Shown here one piece after another: positions 15,603 through 24,435 of a DNA stretch of 64,000 bases (positions within the stretch are counted from its first letter, which is position 1; every line of letters starts with the position of its first letter). Origin of the DNA: JACCZX01 sp963829995 (GTDB lineage: Bacteria > Pseudomonadota > Gammaproteobacteria > Burkholderiales > Burkholderiaceae_F); assembly GCA_963829995.1 (NCBI GenBank), contig CAWHKW010000022.1, positions 186,001-250,000 of the forward strand. The letters are read 5' to 3'. A program made the position numbers and the translations under genes. The notes below the pieces were generated by a model. It did no database searches, was not told the DNA's origin, and saw only the letters and a program-made list of their open reading frames with translations.

Positions 15603-16502
15603 TCAGCGCGGCGGGACCGGCTTGATTTCGCCCGGCACGACGACGCCTCCGAGCGTGCGGGTCAACGCTTCATCGCTCGCTTTCTCGGCGAACACTTCGA
15701 GGCGACTGGACAATTGTTCCATCGTCAGCGACTTGGCGATGTCGATCGCGTCGGAGCTTGTGTTGTTGATCTTCTCGTCGATCAGCCACGGCGACGATTC
15801 GAGCACCTGCAGCGTTTTCGCGTCGAGGATGAACAACGTGGCGTAGTAGTACAGCGCAATGTAGTTGTTCTTGCGCATTTTCCCCGCGGTGCCATCGGGT
15901 TCGACCACTTCGTAGCGGCCCTCGGACGAAGCGCTGTCGGTGTTCAACCCCTGCACGAAAACGCCGACACCGTGCAGCTTGCTGCCAAGCCCGGCGCGCT
16001 CGAAGCCGCGATAGTGCGGTGTCACGATCACGATTCGATCCCACATTGCTCGCTGCGGCATCTGCTGCAGCTCGGCAGTCAGCCGCTCGAAAGCGACGCG
16101 CTCCCGCTCGTGCGATGGAACACCGTCGAGCTGGGAGGGATTGAGCCGCATGAAGACGCGCTCGGTGTCCGGAAAGCGCCGGCCGAGGACGCGATCCAGT
16201 CCGCGCATCACGATCGCATCGAGCGCGTAATCGGGCTGCTTCACCGTGGTGCGCTCGTACGGATCCAGGTTCGAGCCGACCCGCTCCTTCGCCACGATGT
16301 AGTTGAGTTGGCCGCCGATCGCCGACGCAATCGCGTAAACAGCTTTCTTCTCGCCCGACCCGCTCTGCGGAGCCGGCAGCGGCTTCGCGGGTTCCGGTGG
16401 GGCCGCTTTGAATTCCTTCGGATTGACCCAGATGCCGCTGTCCTGCGCAAGAACCGTTGCCGACGGCAAGAGGAAGAAGGTTGCAATCAACCAGAGTCGC
16501 AT
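15603..16502 (-). CDS. Exported protein of unknown function between argF and argG
   Basis: The 299-residue protein has a clear Sec signal peptide (MRLWLIATFFLLPSATVLAQ), a Pro-rich linker at about residues 35-50, then a mixed globular domain with no motif I recognise. Segments such as RVFMRLNPSQLDGVPSHERE and GGQLNYIVAKERVGSN may help a search. There are no Cys residues after the signal, so it is not a disulphide-bonded or heme protein. It is 13 bases downstream of argF and on the same strand, so it is probably cotranscribed with arginine genes, but no metabolic role can be inferred. Confidence 0.8.
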   Translation of the reverse strand: MRLWLIATFFLLPSATVLAQDSGIWVNPKEFKAAPPEPAKPLPAPQSGSGEKKAVYAIASAIGGQLNYIVAKERVGSNLDPYERTTVKQPDYALDAIVMRGLDRVLGRRFPDTERVFMRLNPSQLDGVPSHERERVAFERLTAELQQMPQRAMWDRIVIVTPHYRGFERAGLGSKLHGVGVFVQGLNTDSASSEGRYEVVEPDGTAGKMRKNNYIALYYYATLFILDAKTLQVLESSPWLIDEKINNTSSDAIDIAKSLTMEQLSSRLEVFAEKASDEALTRTLGGVVVPGEIKPVPPR

Positions 16503-16515
16503 TTCGTTCGCCCGA

Positions 16516-17436
16516 CTAACTGACGTTCTTCCCCAGCATAAGATATTCCATCAACGCCTTCTGCACGTGCAGCCGATTCTCTGCTTCGTCCCACACCACG
16601 GACTGTGCGCCGTCGATCACGTCGGCTGCGACTTCCTCGCCGCGGTGCGCGGGCAGGCAGTGCATGAACACGGCGTCACGGGCGGCGGCCCGCATCATGT
16701 CGGCATCGACGCACCAGTCGGCGAATGCCTTCAAGCGCGCTTCGTTCTCGGCTTCGTAGCCCATGCTGGTCCAAACATCGGTCGTGACCAGGTCGGCGCC
16801 GCGCACAGCTTCCAGCGGATGGGTGAATATCTTCAGATGCTCCCCGGCCGCCGCCAGCGATGCGTCGAGGGCATAGCCCGGTGGCGTCGACACATTTAGC
16901 CGAAATCCTAAACCCTGCGCCGCCTGCAGCCACGTGTACGCCATGTTGTTCGCATCGCCGATCCACGCGACGGTGCGACCGGCGATCGGCCCGCGGTGTT
17001 CGATGAACGTGAAAATGTCGGCCAGAATTTGACACGGGTGATACTCGTTGGTCAGCCCGTTGATCACGGGCACGCGCGAGTGCGCAGCAAAGCGCTCGAG
17101 CTTCGCCTGTTCGAACGTGCGGATCATCACGATATCGACCATCCGCGAAATGACTCGCGCGGTGTCTTCGATCGGTTCAGCGCGGCCCAGCTGCGAATCG
17201 CCGGTGGTGATATGAATCACCGATCCGCCCATCTGGTACATGCCGGCTTCGAATGACACGCGCGTGCGCGTCGACGCTTTTTCGAACACCATCGCCAGCG
17301 TGCGATCGGCCAGTGGCTGATAGAACTGATAACGCTTGAATCGGTCCTTGATGATGCGCGAGCGTTCGAAGACCCACTCGAGCTCGGTGCGATCAAAGTC
17401 GGCAAATTGCAGGAAATGGCGAATGCCGCCGGCCAT
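16516..17436 (-). CDS. argF: Ornithine carbamoyltransferase
   Basis: The 306-residue enzyme has the carbamoyl-phosphate motif FEKASTRTRVSFEAGMYQ, the HPCQILADIFTF motif and the ornithine-binding HCLPAHRGEE motif near the C-terminus. It makes citrulline from ornithine and carbamoyl phosphate. The gene follows argD on the same strand with a gap of about five bases, so the two are cotranscribed. The length fits the anabolic type. Confidence 0.96.
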   Translation of the reverse strand: MAGGIRHFLQFADFDRTELEWVFERSRIIKDRFKRYQFYQPLADRTLAMVFEKASTRTRVSFEAGMYQMGGSVIHITTGDSQLGRAEPIEDTARVISRMVDIVMIRTFEQAKLERFAAHSRVPVINGLTNEYHPCQILADIFTFIEHRGPIAGRTVAWIGDANNMAYTWLQAAQGLGFRLNVSTPPGYALDASLAAAGEHLKIFTHPLEAVRGADLVTTDVWTSMGYEAENEARLKAFADWCVDADMMRAAARDAVFMHCLPAHRGEEVAADVIDGAQSVVWDEAENRLHVQKALMEYLMLGKNVS

Positions 17437-17441
17437 GCAAC

Positions 17442-18653
17442 TCAGGCCGCCTTCGCGGTAGCGCTCGGGATGCTCTCTGTTTGGGGGCGCAAGAACGCCG
17501 CGATCAGCGGTGCCAAGCGCTCGACGATCAGATCGGCTTCCTGCGCGCTCAGGATCAGCGGCGGCAGCATTCGAATTACCGTGTCGTGCGTGACATTGAT
17601 CAGCAATCCCGCGGCGAGCGCTTGCCGCACCAGCTCACCGCACGGCCGGTCAAGCTCGATACCGATCATCAACCCCATGCCGCGGATCTGCACGACACCG
17701 CTGACACTGGCCAATTTGCGCTTCAGTCCGCCGACGATGCGCTCGCCCTGTGCAACGGCGTTCGCCATCAGGCCGTCTTTTTCGATGATCTCGAGCGTTT
17801 CGATACCGGCGCGCATTGCCAGCGGTCCACCGCCGAAGGTCGTGCCATGGTTTCCCGGTCCGAAGACGCCCGCTGCCGGACCGGCGGCGACGCATGCGCC
17901 GATAGGTACGCCCGACCCAAGGCCCTTCGCCAATGTCATCACATCGGGCTTAACGCCGGCCCATTGATGCGCAAACCACTTGCCGGTGCGCCCGATGCCG
18001 CTCTGGATCTCATCGATCATCAGCAATAGCCCGCGCTCGTCGCACAACTGCCGGAGCGCCTTGACGTAATCCAGATCCGCTACGTAAATGCCGCCTTCGC
18101 CCTGCAGCACTTCGAGCCACACCGCGAGTACGCGTCGGTCCGCGTCGGCGGTGCGCCTCACTGCCTCGATGTCGTTGTAGGGAACGCTGATGAAACCGGT
18201 GGGAAACGGCTCAAACCCCTTGCGCGCCTTGTCGCTTCCGGTCGCCGCCAGCGTTGCCAGCGTGCGGCCGTGCCAGGCGCGCTCCATCACGATCGTTTGC
18301 GCTGCGGGCTCTCCGCGCTTGTGTCCGAACATGCGGACCAGCTTTAGCGCAGCTTCGTTGGCCTCGGAGCCCGAGTTTGCAAAGAACACTTCCTGCATGC
18401 CGGAAAGCGCACAGATGCGATCGGCCAACATTTCCTGTTCGCGCACTCGATAAACATTCGACGTATGAATTAGCCGACCCACCTGATCGGCAAGCGCCGC
18501 GGTCAGCCTCGGATGCGCGTGACCCAAGCCGTTGACTGCGATTCCCGCCAGTGCGTCGAGATATTCGTTGCCCTGTTCGTCGTACAAGCGAGCACCCTTG
18601 CCGTGGGTAAACGCAATGGGCAACCGGTTATAGGTGTTCATTAGGTGAGTCAT
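17442..18653 (-). CDS. argD: Acetylornithine aminotransferase (class III)
   Basis: This is a 403-residue class III PLP aminotransferase. The Schiff-base Lys lies in VMTLAKGLGSGVPIGA and the PLP-phosphate segment in FFANSGSEANEAALKL. The opening MTHLMNTYNRLPIAF is typical of ArgD. It transaminates N-acetylglutamate semialdehyde. The frame is open further upstream to 18842 but would run through a promoter, a hairpin and the repeat element, so the ATG at 18653 (or the one at 18641) is preferred. It is the promoter-proximal gene of the arginine cluster. Confidence 0.93.
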   Translation of the reverse strand: MTHLMNTYNRLPIAFTHGKGARLYDEQGNEYLDALAGIAVNGLGHAHPRLTAALADQVGRLIHTSNVYRVREQEMLADRICALSGMQEVFFANSGSEANEAALKLVRMFGHKRGEPAAQTIVMERAWHGRTLATLAATGSDKARKGFEPFPTGFISVPYNDIEAVRRTADADRRVLAVWLEVLQGEGGIYVADLDYVKALRQLCDERGLLLMIDEIQSGIGRTGKWFAHQWAGVKPDVMTLAKGLGSGVPIGACVAAGPAAGVFGPGNHGTTFGGGPLAMRAGIETLEIIEKDGLMANAVAQGERIVGGLKRKLASVSGVVQIRGMGLMIGIELDRPCGELVRQALAAGLLINVTHDTVIRMLPPLILSAQEADLIVERLAPLIAAFLRPQTESIPSATAKAA

Positions 18654-18680
18654 CGTTTCCAGTCCCTTGCTCGCCAAAAG

Positions 18681-18726
18681 AGAACGCGGCGGGTCATGAC
18701 TCCGTCGCCGCGTTCTGGCGATTATA
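18681..18726 (-). promoter_or_regulatory. argD promoter and leader hairpin
   Basis: The reverse strand shows a perfect TATAAT -10 box at 18726-18721. Just downstream is an 11-bp stem, AGAACGCGGCG pairing with CGCCGCGTTCT (18716-18706 with 18691-18681), followed by CTCTTTTGG, a short T-rich run. The leader to the argD start would be about 60 bases. The hairpin could be an attenuator or an mRNA 5' stabiliser. No good -35 box is seen. The repeat element begins 34 bases upstream of the -10 box. Confidence 0.5.
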
Positions 18727-18759
18727 AGAGCCGAGTCGTTCGACTGGCGCCTTCGCGGT

Positions 18760-19180
18760 GCGCAAGCGTTGGGCGGAGCTGGCCTGCCTGGGCGTCGGGC
18801 ACTGAAGTGCCGACCACTGCGGTACTCACAACGCCGGCGCAAAATAAGGCTAAAGCGTTTTTTTGCTCAACAGCCCCGGCGTTGCTCCGTTCCTCGGGCG
18901 ACGCCCCGAAGGCAGGTCAGCTCCGCCCAACGCTTGCGCTTGAGACAGTCTCACTTGTTGGGGGAAGGAAAAAAACACCTCGTGCGAGACAATGTCGCGA
19001 CAGCAGCGGCTGGCGCAGCGGCGCCGCCTTTGAGTCGTCGCCCGAGGAGCGGAGCAACGCCGGGGCCGTTGAGCAAAACAGCGCTTTAGCCCTGTTTCGC
19101 GCCGGCGTTGGTGAGTACCGCAGTGGTTGGCACTTTAGTGCCCGACGACGTAGGCGGCGCAGCTGCGCCAGCCGCTGCTG
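18760..19180. repeat. Composite inverted-repeat element, copy B
   Basis: This second copy has the same two-module layout as the one at 10656-11075. Module 1 arms are 18760-18789 and 18910-18939 (one mismatch). The spacer runs to 19000. Module 2 arms are 19001-19029 and 19152-19180. By eye the two copies differ by about 16 substitutions and one single-base insertion (an extra G near 19110), or about 96% identity. They are in the same orientation. This copy lies upstream of argD and downstream of the decarboxylase gene. The flanks differ completely from those of copy A, so the element ends are sharp. Confidence 0.93.
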
Positions 19181-19232
19181 CGTGGTACCTATTGATTAGC
19201 GTCGTCTTACTGTTACGCGATTGAGCGCAGCG

Positions 19233-21269
19233 CTACGCCGCCCGCCGGCGTTGCGGCCGGCTCGCCACCAGCGCAATCAGTTGGTGTTCCTCATCAGATG
19301 ACAGCACTCGCACCGACGGTACGTAACCCTGATACACGACGCCGTGCAGCTCGACCTTGTTCTGCACACGCAGATAGCGAACGAGATACTCGACGATGTT
19401 GTCGGTGATGCGCTGTCCGGGAACCAGCACGGGGATCCCCGGCGGATACGGAACGATCTGGTCGCAACTGATGCGGCCGGCGAGCCCGCGATTGACCTGA
19501 TCGTTGTCATCCAGCAAAGGCACCAGCTCGCCGGTCGCGTAGTACGCATCGCGCGGCAAAAAAGCGAGATCGGTAAAAGGCGGCAGATCGGGCGTGCGGT
19601 ACAACCGGCGCGGCGCGCGCTTCTCGCGTGCGATGCGCATCAGCGCGTCATACAAACGCGAGCACTTCGAACGGGTGGTGCCGATCGTCAGCAGCAATGT
19701 CAGCGTATTGAACGTCGATTTCTCAACAGTGATGTTGAAGCGCGTGAACAGCTCATTCTGCAGGTCGTCGACGGTCATCCCGCACGACGCTACGTCGACA
19801 GTGATCTTGGTCGTGTCGAGCCTGATCCCGTCGTTCCTGACCTCATCCGGCAGCAAATCGTCCAGCTCCAGCACGCGGAACACGCCGGTGGAATTGATCT
19901 GCTCGCGCAGTTCATCGGCGAGCATCAATGTTCGCTGCAGCAGCTTGTAGCCTTCGAGCACTGCCTGCTTGCGACTGACGTCCAGGCTTGCGATCATGCT
20001 GTACATCGGACTGGTCGATGTATGCATGTTGAAGTTTTCGCGAAAGATGTGCTCGTTGAATGTCGGGTCGTTCACATGGATGTACGCGGCCTGCGACAGT
20101 GCAGACAACGTCTTGTGCGCCGATTGCGTGACGTAGTCGGCACCGGATTCGAGCGCGGTCGGGCGCAGCGCAGGGTGAAACCGCGCGTGCGCGAACCACG
20201 CCTCGTCGATCAACACCTTGATGCCACGGGTGTGCGCCGCGTCGATGATCGGCTTCAGGTCGTAGCGCAATCCGTCGTACGTGCATGACGTCAACACCAG
20301 CAGCTGCGCTTCGGGATGTTCGTCGATCGCTTTCAAGATCGTTTTCTTCGGCACCGGACCGAATACGCCGTACTTGCGATTGACCGAGGAGTCCATGTAG
20401 ATCGGCTGTGCACCCGACAGCACGACGCCGTGATGCACCGACTTATGGCAGTTGCGATCCAGCAGCAGCGTTTCACCAGGTGCGATCAGTGTCTGCAGGA
20501 TCACCTTGTTCGCGGTGGAAGTGCCGTTGGTCGCGAAGAACGTACGCCGCGCACCAAACGCGCGCGCCGACATTTGCTGCGCTTCGGCGATCACGCCGGT
20601 GGGCTCCATCAGCGAGTCAAGTGCCTTGACCGACACCGATAAGTCCGCGTCGAACACGTGCTCGCCCATGAAGTCATAGAACTCGTTGGCCCAGGCGCTG
20701 CCGCGCATCGAATCGCCGCTCGAGTGGCCCGGCGTGTGCCACGCGTCCTTCGCGGCCATCACATACGCTTTTAGTGCATCGTAAAACGGCGTGCGTGCGC
20801 GCTCGGCGATCTGCGCATTCAAGATGCGGTACATGCCGCGGTAGTCGCGTTCCTCGCGGTAGAAATAACCATCGACTGCTTCGGTAAACAACGCGTCGAC
20901 GACCTGATCTTCCTTTTCCTTCTCGATCAGGATGTAGATGTCGAGCTCGGGGCGCAGCGACGTGATCTTCTGCACCAGCTTCAGCGCCGACACTTGCAGG
21001 TTGCGTCTGCCGTCGCCGCTCTTGCGGGTAGGTTTACCGTTGGCCCGACCGTCCGAGACGGCGTACAGCTTGTCGTCGACGATCGCAGTTTGAATGTCGC
21101 CATCGCGCTCGATCAGCGCCAGCCCTTCCTTGGCCGTCAGCGCGCCGATAAACGAAATGCCGAAAGGATTGTCGAGTGAACGCGCGGCCGAGTTCAGCCC
21201 CTTGAGCAGCTCGCGCAATATCAATGGCTCGTCGTTGATGACGAGCACTTTGGAAGACGGCTTGGCCAT
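19233..21269 (-). CDS. Orn/Lys/Arg decarboxylase, biodegradative type
   Basis: The 678-residue protein runs from the ATG at 21269 (MAKPSSKVLVINDEPLI). It has an N-terminal response-regulator-like wing domain (residues about 1-130), a PLP-dependent fold-type-I core with the Schiff-base Lys near residue 386 in TQSAHKTLSALSQ, and a C-terminal domain ending with PYPPGIPVLVPGQRI. It decarboxylates a basic amino acid to a polyamine or cadaverine. The specific substrate cannot be fixed. Proximity to the arginine genes hints at arginine or ornithine but is not proof. An upstream extension to 21365 shows no family similarity. Confidence 0.9.
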   Translation of the reverse strand: MAKPSSKVLVINDEPLILRELLKGLNSAARSLDNPFGISFIGALTAKEGLALIERDGDIQTAIVDDKLYAVSDGRANGKPTRKSGDGRRNLQVSALKLVQKITSLRPELDIYILIEKEKEDQVVDALFTEAVDGYFYREERDYRGMYRILNAQIAERARTPFYDALKAYVMAAKDAWHTPGHSSGDSMRGSAWANEFYDFMGEHVFDADLSVSVKALDSLMEPTGVIAEAQQMSARAFGARRTFFATNGTSTANKVILQTLIAPGETLLLDRNCHKSVHHGVVLSGAQPIYMDSSVNRKYGVFGPVPKKTILKAIDEHPEAQLLVLTSCTYDGLRYDLKPIIDAAHTRGIKVLIDEAWFAHARFHPALRPTALESGADYVTQSAHKTLSALSQAAYIHVNDPTFNEHIFRENFNMHTSTSPMYSMIASLDVSRKQAVLEGYKLLQRTLMLADELREQINSTGVFRVLELDDLLPDEVRNDGIRLDTTKITVDVASCGMTVDDLQNELFTRFNITVEKSTFNTLTLLLTIGTTRSKCSRLYDALMRIAREKRAPRRLYRTPDLPPFTDLAFLPRDAYYATGELVPLLDDNDQVNRGLAGRISCDQIVPYPPGIPVLVPGQRITDNIVEYLVRYLRVQNKVELHGVVYQGYVPSVRVLSSDEEHQLIALVASRPQRRRAA

Positions 21270-21402
21270 GCGACGCGAGAAGGGGCCCCTGAGAGAAGGG
21301 CGATTTATCCGGCAAACGCTCGCCGAATGCAAGCGCGGGAAGGGGGTTCTCCCCTTCGATGACACGAGACGCAGGCCGCCCGCGGGCGGCGCGGCTAACG
21401 CG

Positions 21403-21666
21403 CTAGCTCATCGCCTTGACGGCGGCGGCCAGACGGCTCTTGTTTCGTGAGGCGGTGTTCTTGTGCACGACTTTCTTGTCGGAAATCGAATCGATCACGC
21501 TGGTCGCTTGGTGCAAGGTGTCGAGCGCCACTTTTTTGTCGCCCCCCTCGATTGCCTTGCGGACCGATTTGATCGCGGTGCGCAGGCGCGAGCGCTGCGC
21601 CGAGTTATGCGCATTGCGCACGGTCGATTGACGTGCCCGATGCCGGGCTTGTTTGGTATTGGCCAT
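21403..21666 (-). CDS. rpsT: 30S ribosomal protein S20
   Basis: The 87-residue, Lys/Arg-rich helical protein begins MANTKQARHRARQSTVRNAHN and contains SRLRTAIKSVRKAI and HKNTASRNKSRLAAAVKAM, all diagnostic of S20. It binds 16S rRNA early in small-subunit assembly. It is divergent from murJ (107 bases between the starts), the conserved arrangement in many betaproteobacteria. The ATG at 21666 gives the standard length. The frame extends upstream without similarity. Confidence 0.97.
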   Translation of the reverse strand: MANTKQARHRARQSTVRNAHNSAQRSRLRTAIKSVRKAIEGGDKKVALDTLHQATSVIDSISDKKVVHKNTASRNKSRLAAAVKAMS

Positions 21667-21773
21667 AAGATTCGTGTCCGGAGCAGCGATGCTCAGCGTG
21701 TGCTGAGAAAGGGGCGGCACTATAGCAAACTGGACGCCCTCCGAACTGCAGGCTTCTTCTTTATGAACCCATA

Positions 21774-23312
21774 TTGCTGCGTGCTCTAGCCACCGTTAGC
21801 GGCCTGACCTTCGTATCCCGCCTCACCGGGCTCGCGCGGGACATGTTGATCTCGAGGATCTTCGGCGTCAGCGCCGAGACGGACGCCTTCAACGTCGCGT
21901 TCCGCATCCCCAATCTGCTGCGCCGGATGTTTGCCGAGGGCGCGTTTCAGCAGGCGTTCGTTCCGATGCTGGCGGATGTTCGCAGCCGTGACGAAGCAGG
22001 CACGGGTGTATTTGTTGGGCGTATGGCGTCGGCACTGTTCTGGGTGCTGCTCAGTGTTTCAACTCTGGGCGTCATCGCCGCGCCCGTGTTGGTGTGGCTG
22101 ATCGCCTCCGGACTTGCTCGCAACCCGGATGCGTTTGAGCTGGCGACGGCGATGACGCGCTGGATGTTTCCTTACATCCTTTTCATGTCGCTGGTCGCGC
22201 TCGCGGCCGGCGTGCTGAATACCTACCGCCGGTTTGCGATACCGGCGGCCACGCCGGTGCTGCTGAACGTGTCGTTCATCGCGTGTGCGCTATGGGTGGC
22301 CCCTCATCTTGAACGGCCGATCATGGCGCTTGCATTCGCCGTCGTGATCGGCGGGGCGTTGCAGCTAGGCATGCAGCTACTCGCGTTGCGCGCGCTTGCC
22401 ATCGGCGTTCACTGGTCGTCTCCGCTTGCCGCGTTTCGCGACCCCGATGTGCGCCGCGTGGGCGGCTTGATGCTGCCAGCTGTGTTTGCGGTATCGGTTG
22501 CGCAGATCAGCATCATCATCAACACGAACATCGCGTCGCACTTGGCCATCGGCAGTGTGACCTGGCTGGCGTTTGCCGATCGGTTGATGGAGTTTCCGAC
22601 CGCGCTGCTGGGTGTTGCGTTGGGCACGGTGCTGCTGCCGAGCCTATCCACTGCATTTGCTCAGCAGCGCGTCGAGGAGTATTCGCATCTGCTCGATTGG
22701 GGACTGCGGCTCGTTTTCCTGCTTGCGTTGCCGGCGGCGGTCGGACTCGGGATGACGGCAGAGGGCATTGTCGCCGTGCTCTTTCAGGGACGGGAGTTCA
22801 CTGCTTTTGACGTCCAGCAAACGGCGTTGGCCGTCGTCGGTTATTCGGTGGGTTTGCTCGGTTTGATCGCGGTAAAAATTCTCGCGCCCGGTTTCTACGC
22901 GCAAAAGGACATTCGTACGCCGGTCAAGATCGCCATCGTCGTGTTAATCGCGACGCAGCTTGCAAACGTCGTGCTGGTGCCGGTCTTCGCGCACGCCGGC
23001 TTGGCGCTATCGGTCGGTTTGGGTGCGTGCGCCAACGCGCTGGCGCTTTTGGTCGGACTGAAACGGCGAAAGCTTTATCAACCGGCCGCGGGCTGGCCGT
23101 GGTTCATCGCACGTCTGACGATCGCACTGATGGCGCTCGCCGGCGTCTTGTGGTGGGCTCAGCGACCACTGGCGTGGTCCGCGATGCAGGATCTGCCGTG
23201 GCAGCGTGCCGGCTGGCTCGCCGTCGTCATCGGCGCCGCCACGCTCGCCTACTTTGCCGCGTTGTTCGCACTCGGGTTTCGGACCCGTGACTTCAGAGTG
23301 CGCCGCGCCTAG
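21774..23312 (+). CDS. murJ: Lipid II flippase MurJ
   Basis: The product is a polytopic membrane protein of about 512 residues with the MATE-like MurJ fold: LRALATVSGLTFVSRLTGLARD at the N-terminus, FAEGAFQQAFVPML, and about 14 hydrophobic segments. It flips lipid II across the inner membrane for peptidoglycan synthesis. The first in-frame start is a TTG at 21774. The usual ATGAAC start is present at 21763 but lies out of frame by a five-base interval. Either TTG is used or an indel separates the original start from the gene. Confidence 0.92.
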   Translation: MLRALATVSGLTFVSRLTGLARDMLISRIFGVSAETDAFNVAFRIPNLLRRMFAEGAFQQAFVPMLADVRSRDEAGTGVFVGRMASALFWVLLSVSTLGVIAAPVLVWLIASGLARNPDAFELATAMTRWMFPYILFMSLVALAAGVLNTYRRFAIPAATPVLLNVSFIACALWVAPHLERPIMALAFAVVIGGALQLGMQLLALRALAIGVHWSSPLAAFRDPDVRRVGGLMLPAVFAVSVAQISIIINTNIASHLAIGSVTWLAFADRLMEFPTALLGVALGTVLLPSLSTAFAQQRVEEYSHLLDWGLRLVFLLALPAAVGLGMTAEGIVAVLFQGREFTAFDVQQTALAVVGYSVGLLGLIAVKILAPGFYAQKDIRTPVKIAIVVLIATQLANVVLVPVFAHAGLALSVGLGACANALALLVGLKRRKLYQPAAGWPWFIARLTIALMALAGVLWWAQRPLAWSAMQDLPWQRAGWLAVVIGAATLAYFAALFALGFRTRDFRVRRA

Positions 23313-23313
23313 C

Positions 23314-23826
23314 TTACGTTTGGCTCGGCTCCGAGCGCGCCGACAGCTGCTCCATCCGCTCGGCGACGTCGCGCTTGTAGCCGAACGCAAAAAACACCTC
23401 GGCCATCAGGAAGATCGGCGCAATAAAGACCTGGAAAAAGTTGTCCATCAGCGCCGGCCTCTTGCCCTCGAATACGTGGCCGATCAACTGCAGCGCCCAG
23501 CCTCCGACGAAGGTCGCGGCGAACACGATCAGTGCTGGCCGAACGCCTTCGCTCGCAATTCCGTGCGCCGCCACGAGCAGCACCGCGACGAACAGCGTCA
23601 TCGCGGCGGCGAGCACGGCGTCTAACCGGAAGTAGTAAACGAGCACGACTACAGCGAGCACGGTTGCCGCCGAGATCGAGAATCCCCCCAACTCGGCACG
23701 CGGCAAGGCCAGTAGAACAAACAGCGAAAACATGATCAGCGGGACACCGACGAAATGCGTCAGCCGGTTTTTTGGATTGCGGTGATAGCGCAGATAGACC
23801 GACATCTGTTCTTCGAGCGTTTTCAT
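23314..23826 (-). CDS. Mpo1/DUF962 family membrane protein
   Basis: The 170-residue protein starts MKTLEEQMSVYLRYHRNPKNRLTHFVGVP (the YHRNPKNRLTHFVG motif is the family mark) and has about four hydrophobic helices and a second conserved HVFEGKRPALMDNF motif. Yeast Mpo1 is an iron-dependent dioxygenase in fatty-acid alpha-oxidation. Bacterial members carry the same His residues but are uncharacterised here. The gene is convergent with murJ with almost no gap and lies 26 bases downstream of the peroxiredoxin gene on the same strand. Confidence 0.85.
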   Translation of the reverse strand: MKTLEEQMSVYLRYHRNPKNRLTHFVGVPLIMFSLFVLLALPRAELGGFSISAATVLAVVVLVYYFRLDAVLAAAMTLFVAVLLVAAHGIASEGVRPALIVFAATFVGGWALQLIGHVFEGKRPALMDNFFQVFIAPIFLMAEVFFAFGYKRDVAERMEQLSARSEPSQT

Positions 23827-23852
23827 GGCGCCTCCGCTGATGTTCTTGCTGG

Positions 23853-24359
23853 TCAGTTCATCTGCTTCAGCATCGTATTGGCGTCACTGACTTCAAATTT
23901 GCCCGGGCCCTCGACGTTCAGCGCCTTGACGACGCCGTTGTCAACCAGCATTGAGAAGCGCTGGCTGCGTACCCCCATCCCGCGTGCCGTCAGATCGAGC
24001 TCGAGGCCGAGCTTCTTCGTGTAGGCCGCCGAGCCGTCGGCCATCATCCGAATCTTGCCGCCGGTTTTCTGGTCGCGGCCCCACGCGCCCATCACGAACG
24101 GGTCGTTGACCGACAGGCACCACACTTCGTCTACGCCTTTTCCCTTCAGTGCGTCGAGCTGCTGGACGTAGCCCGGCACGTGTTTGGCCGAACACGTCGG
24201 CGTGAAGGCGCCCGGCAGGCCGAAAACAACGATCTTCTTGCCTTTGGCGAGGTCCTGCACTTTGAAGGTGTTCGGTCCGAGCGAACAGCCTTCAGTCTCA
24301 GTTTCGACGAATTCCTGCAGTTCGCCTTCCGGCAATTTGTCGCCGACTTTGATCGTCAT
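23853..24359 (-). CDS. Peroxiredoxin, Prx5/AhpE-like type
   Basis: This is a 168-residue thioredoxin-fold peroxidase. The peroxidatic Cys lies in PGAFTPTCSAKHVPGYV, and the C-terminal FEVSDANTMLKQM closes the fold as in Prx5. It reduces peroxides, probably with glutathione or glutaredoxin. The gene begins at MTIKVGDKLPEG (ATG 24359), preceded by AGGAA at a usable distance. The open frame upstream to 24500 overlaps the gamma-glutamyltransferase gene and is not coding. That upstream gene makes and breaks glutathione bonds, a plausible functional link. Confidence 0.93.
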   Translation of the reverse strand: MTIKVGDKLPEGELQEFVETETEGCSLGPNTFKVQDLAKGKKIVVFGLPGAFTPTCSAKHVPGYVQQLDALKGKGVDEVWCLSVNDPFVMGAWGRDQKTGGKIRMMADGSAAYTKKLGLELDLTARGMGVRSQRFSMLVDNGVVKALNVEGPGKFEVSDANTMLKQMN

Positions 24360-24435
24360 CTTGGAATTCCTGTAATGCGTTAGAAGAAGCGAAAGTCTAC
24401 CGCGGGCGCCTTTGCCACATTTGTAAACGCTACGC

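Noticed and set aside
18645..19199. Open frame across repeat copy B
   Set aside because: Same reasoning as for copy A; it also runs through the argD promoter and hairpin.
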